Shown here in pieces: positions 7,099 through 11,988 of a DNA stretch of 11,988 nt (positions are counted from its first letter, which is position 1; each line of letters opens with the position of its first letter). The stretch covers positions 1 to 11,988 of the forward strand of contig SVQS01000044.1 of NCBI GenBank assembly GCA_015065205.1, written 5' to 3'. The notes under the pieces were generated by a model. That model did not search any database. It worked only from the letters and a program-made list of their open reading frames with translations, and was not told the DNA's origin. The position numbers and the translations under genes were made by a program. The DNA comes from Oscillospiraceae bacterium. GTDB taxonomy: Bacteria > Bacillota > Clostridia > Oscillospirales > CAG-272.

Positions 7099-10000
7099 TT
7101 AATAGTAGGTAACAGTTCCGTCCTTTGCAATTGTGCAATCGGTGCAGTAAATGGTGTAATTTCCGGTGCTCTCATTCCAAAGGCTCACTTTTTGGATAGC
7201 TTGCCATTGATATTTTGTGCCATTGAAGGTAATGCTTGTTATGCCACTGCAACCATAGAACGCCATGTAGCCGATTCTAGTTACGCTATCGGGGATTGTA
7301 ATATTCGTCAGGTTACTACAACCACGGAACGCAGCATCGCCGATAGCAGTAACTGGTTTACCATTGTGAGTTGACGGAATAACAATCTCCGTATCCGTGC
7401 AAGTACCAATTCCTGTTACAAAATAACTATTTCCGTCGCTGTTTAAAGTAAAATCTAGTTCTTCAGAGGAGGCGGAATAGTAAGTAATGGTGCCGTCCTT
7501 GTCAATTGTGCAGTCGGTGCAGTAAATGGTGTAGTTGCCGGTTTTGGCGGCCCAAAGGGATCTTTTGGGAATTTTCTCCCATTGTGATCCTGTTCCATTA
7601 AAATATATGCTTGTAAGGTTGGAGCATCCATAGAACACCTTAGGACAAATAGTAGTGAGTGAGTCGGGGAGCGTTACGCTCGCAAGGCTGGAGCAATCAT
7701 AGAACGCCTGATTAGAAATGTAGGTGACAGAGTCAGGAATCGTTATGCTTGTAAGATTAGAGCAATTAGAGAACGCTTCCATATCGATTGTAGTAACAGA
7801 GTTGCCAATTGTTACATTTGTAAGGTTGGTGCAACCAAAGAATGCTTCCCTGCCGATGGTAGTGACAGAGTCACCAATTGTTACGCTCGTAAGGTTGGAG
7901 CAATCATGGAACGCCTGTTCACCGATGGTGGTGACGGAATCCGGAATCGTTACGCTCGTAAGGCTGTCGCAAAAAGAGAACGCCCAATCGCCGATGGTAG
8001 TAACAGAATCGGGAATCGTTATACTTGCAAGGTTGGCGCAATTCCAAAACGCACCAACGTCGATTGTGGCAACAGAGCTGCCAATTGTTACGCTTGTAAG
8101 GTTGGTACAATGCTCGAACGCATGCTCCCCGATTATGGTAACAGAGTTGCCAATCGTTACGCCCGTAAGGTTGTTGCACTGCTCGAACGCATAAGCGTTG
8201 ATGCTTGTAACAGAGTCGGGAATCGTCATACTCGTAAGGTTGTCGCATTCAGAGAACGCACCAACGTCGATGCTTGTGACAGAGTTTGGAATGGTTATGC
8301 TCGTAAGGTTGTTGCAATCGGTGAACGCGTTACCACCAATGGTGGTGACAAAATTTGGAATTACAAAACTTGTAGCTGGCTTACCACCTGCATAAGTAAT
8401 TAATACAGTACCATCTTTAGAGTAAAGATTTCCGTTGATGGATTGGTATGCAATATTATTTTCACCAACTATAATATTTGTGAGGTTGGTGCAAAATGCG
8501 AACGTAGCACCACCATAGATGCTTGTGACAGAGTCTGGAATTGTTATGCTCGTAAGGCTGTTGCAAGAATGGAATGCCATTTTGCCGATGCTGGTAACCG
8601 AGTCTGGAATCGTTATATTTGTAAGACTATCGCAATCCGCAAACGCTATATCGCCGATGCTTGTGACAGAGTTGGGAATCGTTACGCTCGTAAGATTGGA
8701 GCAATAGCAGAACGCTTGATAACCGATAGTGGTAACCGGCTTGCCGTTGTAAGTTGCAGGAATAACGATTTTTGTATCCGTACAAGTGCCAATGCCGGTC
8801 ACGGAATAACTCTCGCCGTCGTCGTTAATGGTAAATTCAAGGCCTGCGGATGCCGTATCATTGTTAAGGCCGGTATCGTCTTTGGAAATTGTACCATCGG
8901 TGCAGTAAATAGTATAATCACCAGTGTTACTGTTCCAATAAAGATCTTTTTCGATAGCATTCCATTGAGCTTTTGTACCTTTGAAAGTAATACTCGTCAG
9001 GTTACTGCAATTACCAAATGCATCAGATATGATCCTTGTTACGCTATTAGGAATCGTTATGTCCGCAAGATTGTCACAATTCAAGAACATCTGTGCGCCG
9101 ATTGAAGTAACTGAATCGGGAATCGTGATACTCGTCAAACTATCGCAATCCTCAAACACCATCATTCCGAATGAGGTAGCAGAGTCAGGAAGTGTTACAC
9201 TCGTAAGATCGACACAACCACTGAACGCAGAAGAGCCGATGGTGGTAACAGAGTTAGGAATCGTTACACTCGTAATATTTGAGCAATGGCGAAAAGCTGA
9301 ATCGTAGATAATTGTGACCGGTTTTCCGTTGTGGATTGCAGGAATTACCACGTTTGTGTCGGTACAAGTGCCAATGCCTGTTACTACATAACTTTTGCCG
9401 TCATTAAAGAGCATGAGTTCGAGGCCTTTGGAAGGAGTCGAAATATCGGGGATATCGGGATTATCAGGGATAACGGGATTATCAGGAATGTCGGGAATGT
9501 CGGGAATGTCGGGAATGTCAGGAATGTCAGGAATATCGGGCGTAGTATTGTTGCTCAATTTCAAATACTGAATGTCTCCACATAATTCGGACCTTTTTCT
9601 TTGATAATATTCAGGCGAATTGCACTCAACACTATCAGCCGCAAGGTAAAGTTTTTTTAGCCATTCATTTATTTGCAGTCTTTTTAAGTCGGTTTCACTG
9701 GTTACAGCACGAGAGCCGCCACCGCCGCCACCGAAAGAACCATTTCCACCGTCCTCAGAAGATGTAATATCCATTTCGCCATAACAAACCTCATAACCAT
9801 GTTTAGAAGCAAGCAAGGCCATAATCATTGACAACCGTATTTTTTCTAGAGAATCAGCATCTTGTGGCATCGCGCGCTGCATATATTCATCTGCAGCATA
9901 AAACGAATCAGAAACGATTGTATCTAACAGAAGCATATTATAGGAATTAGCTGCAGTTTCTTGAATGCTCGGTTTTACAGCTTTTAGAATATCGAAAGAC

Positions 10001-11205
10001 ACTTCGTATGGTTTCAAAACATCCCCAAAGATTTCTTTGTTAAGAAGTTTGAAAGCATAATCTTGTAAAGCGGTTGTTGACATACTAATAAACTGACCTG
10101 CAAAATTTTGCCCATATGCAAGTGAAACTTCGTTAGCCGCTTCTGATCTAACAGAGAATGCAAAATATGTACCAAATTCACTATCATACACTACATCAAG
10201 CATATTTCTATGATCTTCTACTTGTTGCAAATATGCATTTGAATATTCCGCTATTTTAGATACCCCCTTCGCAATATCTGCCGCATACTCTAAAGATCCT
10301 AAATTTTTTAATTCTTTAGATAACTCATCATAGTTTTGGAAGCCACTATGTTTTAACCTGTAATTAGCAACATTTATACCCTCCTTCACCACATCTTTAA
10401 CGAATTTTACAAACTTATTGTTAGTATCCAAAGAATCGGTAATCGTATCCAGCCCTTCTTGAAATGGCGTTAACTCTTTGTCGAAAGCAGAAAGATACAG
10501 TTCATTATCGGTCAACATATTTTTGTAAAGTTCTTTGTAGTCGTTAATTATGCCGTATTTTGTTGCGCGCTCAAGAAGTTTTGAATTCAATATAGAATCC
10601 ACTGTGTATCCAATTGCACCGACAAGAGTACTTGCTACAAAATTATCTGTAGAAAACAATAGTGATTCCAAATCCCCGTAAGTGATTGAATTGAAAAACG
10701 GTACGGGATTAGGGTAAATTTGTAGAATTCCTTCTTCTGTGATTCCCACCTTTGCATCGAGGAATGGCAATAGTTCAGGTAGTAACAAGTACAAATCTCC
10801 GTCTTCATCAACATATTTATCACTAAATGTTGTTGACGAAATAACTTTATATGGACTGTCTATATAGCGATAAATAATTGACTCGCCCCAAGTCCAAGTT
10901 TGACTTTGTCCAATTCGAATTTCTTTTCTGAATTCTGTTACATTGTCTTGTGAAGCATAATAATAAATTGTTTCATCGCCTTTGGTTTTTTTATCCATTC
11001 CGCCAAACAACATTAGTGTATCTGCAGGAATAAATATATCTCCGTATTCATTAACAACTACATTCAAAAAACAAGTTTCACCATTAAATTCAACCGTAAT
11101 AAAGTTGGGAGTGTATTTATGTTGTTTAGCTGCAAACACAAAAAGTGTGCCAATGGACGGTAATAAAATGACAATTGATAATAAAAACGCAATAATCCTT
11201 TTCAT
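7099..11205 (-). CDS. BspA-like secreted leucine-rich repeat (LRR_5) surface protein
   Basis: 1368 residues. GAGGAGG precedes the ATG at 11205, which overlaps the stop of the upstream gene. A signal peptide spans about 1-26 (cleavage near VFAA). Residues 33-150 resemble the copper-amine-oxidase-like N-terminal (stalk) domain. Residues 150-555 are mainly helical and unrecognised, with a Gly-rich stretch (486-497). Eleven Pro-Asp-x units (556-588) form a hinge. Three repeat blocks follow, starting near 595, 788 and 1248. Each opens with a VTGIGTCTDT-type beta module and closes with a GTKAQW...YTIYCTDGTI cap. They enclose about 4, 14 and 1 full 23-residue LRR_5 units of the form LTSITIPDSVTSIG..AF..C.N. 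A hairpin insertion (NGNLYSKDG) interrupts block 2 after its third unit. BspA-like LRRs mediate adhesion to host or bacterial surfaces. There is no LPXTG, membrane helix or other C-terminal anchor. The N-terminal half is much more AT-rich than the neighbouring genes. Ligand unknown. Confidence 0.93.
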   Translation of the reverse strand: MKRIIAFLLSIVILLPSIGTLFVFAAKQHKYTPNFITVEFNGETCFLNVVVNEYGDIFIPADTLMLFGGMDKKTKGDETIYYYASQDNVTEFRKEIRIGQSQTWTWGESIIYRYIDSPYKVISSTTFSDKYVDEDGDLYLLLPELLPFLDAKVGITEEGILQIYPNPVPFFNSITYGDLESLLFSTDNFVASTLVGAIGYTVDSILNSKLLERATKYGIINDYKELYKNMLTDNELYLSAFDKELTPFQEGLDTITDSLDTNNKFVKFVKDVVKEGINVANYRLKHSGFQNYDELSKELKNLGSLEYAADIAKGVSKIAEYSNAYLQQVEDHRNMLDVVYDSEFGTYFAFSVRSEAANEVSLAYGQNFAGQFISMSTTALQDYAFKLLNKEIFGDVLKPYEVSFDILKAVKPSIQETAANSYNMLLLDTIVSDSFYAADEYMQRAMPQDADSLEKIRLSMIMALLASKHGYEVCYGEMDITSSEDGGNGSFGGGGGGSRAVTSETDLKRLQINEWLKKLYLAADSVECNSPEYYQRKRSELCGDIQYLKLSNNTTPDIPDIPDIPDIPDIPDIPDNPVIPDNPDIPDISTPSKGLELMLFNDGKSYVVTGIGTCTDTNVVIPAIHNGKPVTIIYDSAFRHCSNITSVTIPNSVTTIGSSAFSGCVDLTSVTLPDSATSFGMMVFEDCDSLTSITIPDSVTSIGAQMFLNCDNLADITIPNSVTRIISDAFGNCSNLTSITFKGTKAQWNAIEKDLYWNSNTGDYTIYCTDGTISKDDTGLNNDTASAGLEFTINDDGESYSVTGIGTCTDTKIVIPATYNGKPVTTIGYQAFCYCSNLTSVTIPNSVTSIGDIAFADCDSLTNITIPDSVTSIGKMAFHSCNSLTSITIPDSVTSIYGGATFAFCTNLTNIIVGENNIAYQSINGNLYSKDGTVLITYAGGKPATSFVIPNFVTTIGGNAFTDCNNLTSITIPNSVTSIDVGAFSECDNLTSMTIPDSVTSINAYAFEQCNNLTGVTIGNSVTIIGEHAFEHCTNLTSVTIGSSVATIDVGAFWNCANLASITIPDSVTTIGDWAFSFCDSLTSVTIPDSVTTIGEQAFHDCSNLTSVTIGDSVTTIGREAFFGCTNLTNVTIGNSVTTIDMEAFSNCSNLTSITIPDSVTYISNQAFYDCSSLASVTLPDSLTTICPKVFYGCSNLTSIYFNGTGSQWEKIPKRSLWAAKTGNYTIYCTDCTIDKDGTITYYSASSEELDFTLNSDGNSYFVTGIGTCTDTEIVIPSTHNGKPVTAIGDAAFRGCSNLTNITIPDSVTRIGYMAFYGCSGITSITFNGTKYQWQAIQKVSLWNESTGNYTIYCTDCTIAKDGTVTYY
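7618..8169 (-). repeat. Two tandem 276-base higher-order repeats of four LRR units
   Basis: Within LRR block 2 the 69-base units are in register from 7618 to 8376. Units at 7894-8169 and 7618-7893 each read, in protein order, IG, IG, IP, IP at the turn of the repeat. The first unit of each set ends CTN, and the second carries TID where most others have TIG. This suggests duplication of a four-unit segment (92 residues) after the single-unit expansion. Confidence 0.6.
9442..9540 (-). repeat. 9-base minisatellite encoding 11 Pro-Asp-Ile/Asn units
   Basis: Eleven 9-base units encode PDI six times, then PDN, PVI, PDN, PDI, PDI. The unit length is a multiple of three, so gain or loss of units keeps the reading frame. 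It encodes a stiff Pro-rich hinge between the helical N-terminal half and the LRR blocks. The more uniform units are nearest the N-terminal side; third-base C/T changes show they have begun to diverge. Confidence 0.9.
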
Positions 11206-11741
11206 TGTGTAGCCTCCTCATTGTTTTTGCTCAATGCCTCATCAAGCAATTTCAGAACCCCACCATAATAGGCATCAAAAAATTCCATGGTTAAAATCGG
11301 CTCGTAGCCATTCTCCGTTGCTTGAAATTCCAAGATGACTTCTCGTTCGACAAGTTCTGCTTTGTCTATTGCATCAACAATCGCATTTTTGAGTTCTTCC
11401 TCAGTTACATATTCATTCTTCTCGTCTAGTTCTTTAGCCATCGTATATAAATCGGGAGCGTATATACGCACTCTGGCAACGCCACCTGTCTCTGTCTCGC
11501 TAAACGAAAGAATTTCAAACCCATTTCTTTCTTCTGTTTGAGACAGAACTTCATTGGGGTTTTCATCTGCAAAAACTGCTTCATCTATGACCGATTGAAG
11601 CGCTTCTTTTGCTTGTTCTTCTATAGGTTTTTCATCTTTGGCATTTGTATTGGCTAACCAATCTTTAATATAGGGGGCTCCTATAAGCGCTATAGCGGCA
11701 ATAATGCCTATAATAGCAATTGCAATCCAAACTTTTTTCAT
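11202..11741 (-). CDS. Small membrane-anchored protein of unknown function, coupled to the LRR protein
   Basis: 179 residues. Residues 4-26 are one long hydrophobic helix after MKK, with no lipobox Cys and no clear signal-peptidase site, so it is probably an N-terminal membrane anchor with the rest outside. The outer part is acidic, with helical stretches (KPIEEQAKEALQSVIDEAVF; VTEEELKNAIVDAIDKAEL) and beta stretches (GGVARVRIYAP; EREVILEFQATENGYEPILT), ending near FFDAYYGGVLKLLDEAL. I do not recognise the family. The start at 11741 follows a GGAGAAAGTGAAAGGG leader, a weaker ribosome site than the neighbours have. Its TGA overlaps the ATG of the LRR gene (ATGA). The Glu-Glu codons just before the stop double as that gene's GAGGAGG site, so the two are translated in a coupled way. 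A role in presenting or anchoring the LRR protein is inference. Confidence 0.85.
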   Translation of the reverse strand: MKKVWIAIAIIGIIAAIALIGAPYIKDWLANTNAKDEKPIEEQAKEALQSVIDEAVFADENPNEVLSQTEERNGFEILSFSETETGGVARVRIYAPDLYTMAKELDEKNEYVTEEELKNAIVDAIDKAELVEREVILEFQATENGYEPILTMEFFDAYYGGVLKLLDEALSKNNEEATQ

Positions 11742-11786
11742 ACCCTTTCACTTTCTCCGTTTCAGCCCGTCGGCATCTGTAAAACC

Positions 11787-11815
11787 ATTATAGCACTTTT
11801 TTGAGATATTGTCAA
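11787..11815 (-). promoter_or_regulatory. Consensus SigA promoter of the surface-protein operon
   Basis: On the minus strand: perfect TTGACA (+ strand 11810-11815), a 17-base spacer and perfect TATAAT (11787-11792). This should be a strong constitutive promoter for the small membrane protein and the LRR protein. No operator-like repeat overlaps it. Confidence 0.88.
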
Positions 11816-11836
11816 CCTTTTCCTATTTCTTATAAA

Positions 11837-11876
11837 AAAAGAGACGAAGAACGCACTCACGTTCTTCGTCTCTTTT
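11837..11876. terminator. Strong intrinsic terminator downstream of the putative 6S RNA
   Basis: A 17-base perfect stem, AAAAGAGACGAAGAACG (11837-11853) with its complement (11860-11876), and a 6-base loop. On the minus strand a U7 tract follows (+ strand A-run at 11834-11840). This fits termination of the minus-strand RNA ending near 11885, just before the next promoter. It could also work on the plus strand. Confidence 0.88.
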
Positions 11877-11881
11877 CTCTT

Positions 11882-11988
11882 AAAAACCCCGCCGAGCCGT
11901 GTGGTCGGGCAGTCGGAACCCTGTAGTTCAGGGCGGTGTCCGCGGGACGGCTTTACTGCTCCCAACGTCCGTTATGCTGCCGAGACAA
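11882..11988 (-). ncRNA. ssrS: Probable 6S RNA, 3' half (5' part outside the window)
   Basis: No protein gene fits here. On the minus strand, the order of elements resembles the 3' half of bacterial 6S RNA. GGGAGCAGTAAAGCCG recalls the conserved segment after the apical arm. GGACACC is followed by the small hairpin CCCTGAACTACAGGG (11919-11933), matching the CCTTGAACCAAGGGTTC-type hairpin of the central bubble. A G+C-rich end, GGCTCGGCGGGG, would form the closing stem with a 5' strand beyond the window, and is followed by T5 (11882-11886). 6S RNA binds the housekeeping RNA polymerase and dampens transcription in stationary phase. The call rests on remembered consensus, not a covariance search. 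It could be another structured RNA. Confidence 0.55.

Noticed and set aside
7618..8376. Regular 69-base repeats, considered as a CRISPR-like or other non-coding array
   Set aside because: The units stay in one reading frame and encode 23-residue LRR_5 repeats without fixed direct repeats separated by unique spacers; variation follows codon positions and structural sites.
11762..11965. 67-codon minus-strand open frame at the right edge
   Set aside because: It spans the putative 6S RNA end, the strong terminator and the operon promoter, and has no ribosome site.
11882..11988. T-box leader, tRNA, RNase P RNA or SRP RNA at the right edge
   Set aside because: I see no GGTGGTACCGCG-type T-box sequence, no tRNA T-loop (GTTCGAATC), no AGGAAAGTCC of RNase P RNA and no SRP GGAAGCAGCC-type loop. 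The 6S-like order of elements fits better.

Overview
The window looks like chromosomal DNA from an anaerobic, low-to-mid G+C Gram-positive bacterium of the class Clostridia, probably a gut-associated lineage. The basis is a SpoVG homologue, a clostridial-style MurC, strong AAGGAGG-type ribosome binding sites, SigA-type promoters with 17-base spacers, a type II lipoprotein signal, and a large BspA-like leucine-rich repeat protein with the repeat-capping modules typical of gut Firmicutes. The genus cannot be named from sequence alone.

Layout, left to right. Positions 1-200 carry a promoter firing leftwards out of the window and the promoter of the first gene. A prohibitin-like SPFH membrane protein (278-1333, +) converges through a shared bidirectional terminator on a 524-residue lipoprotein (1394-2968, -). 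The mature N terminus of that lipoprotein resembles the extracellular middle domain of RsgI anti-sigma factors. A long inverted repeat with a perfect 30-base palindrome (3131-3208) follows, then a two-gene minus-strand unit: murC (4445-5851) and a DUF1015 protein (3195-4418). Upstream of murC is an intergenic region with five TTGTGA hexamers, shared with the divergent spoVG (6050-6355, +). spoVG converges, through another bidirectional terminator, on a YfcE/MJ0936-like phosphodiesterase (6401-6904, -).

The right 40% is a minus-strand surface-protein unit. A near-perfect SigA promoter (11787-11815) drives a 179-residue membrane-anchored protein (11202-11741). Its stop codon overlaps (ATGA) the start of a 1368-residue secreted protein (7099-11205). 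That protein has a copper-amine-oxidase-like N-terminal domain, an unrecognised helical region, a Gly-rich and Ile-Pro-Asp repeat hinge, and three LRR_5 blocks of about 4, 14 and 1 full repeats. At the right edge, on the minus strand, is what looks like the 3' half of a 6S RNA followed by a strong terminator.

The housekeeping functions are cell-wall precursor synthesis (MurC), the RNA-binding regulator SpoVG, and probably 6S RNA. The accessory part is envelope and surface biology: the SPFH scaffold, the RsgI-domain lipoprotein, and the membrane-protein/LRR pair. The most unusual items are the detached RsgI-type domain on a lipoprotein and the translationally coupled anchor/LRR pair with evidence of recent higher-order repeat duplication.
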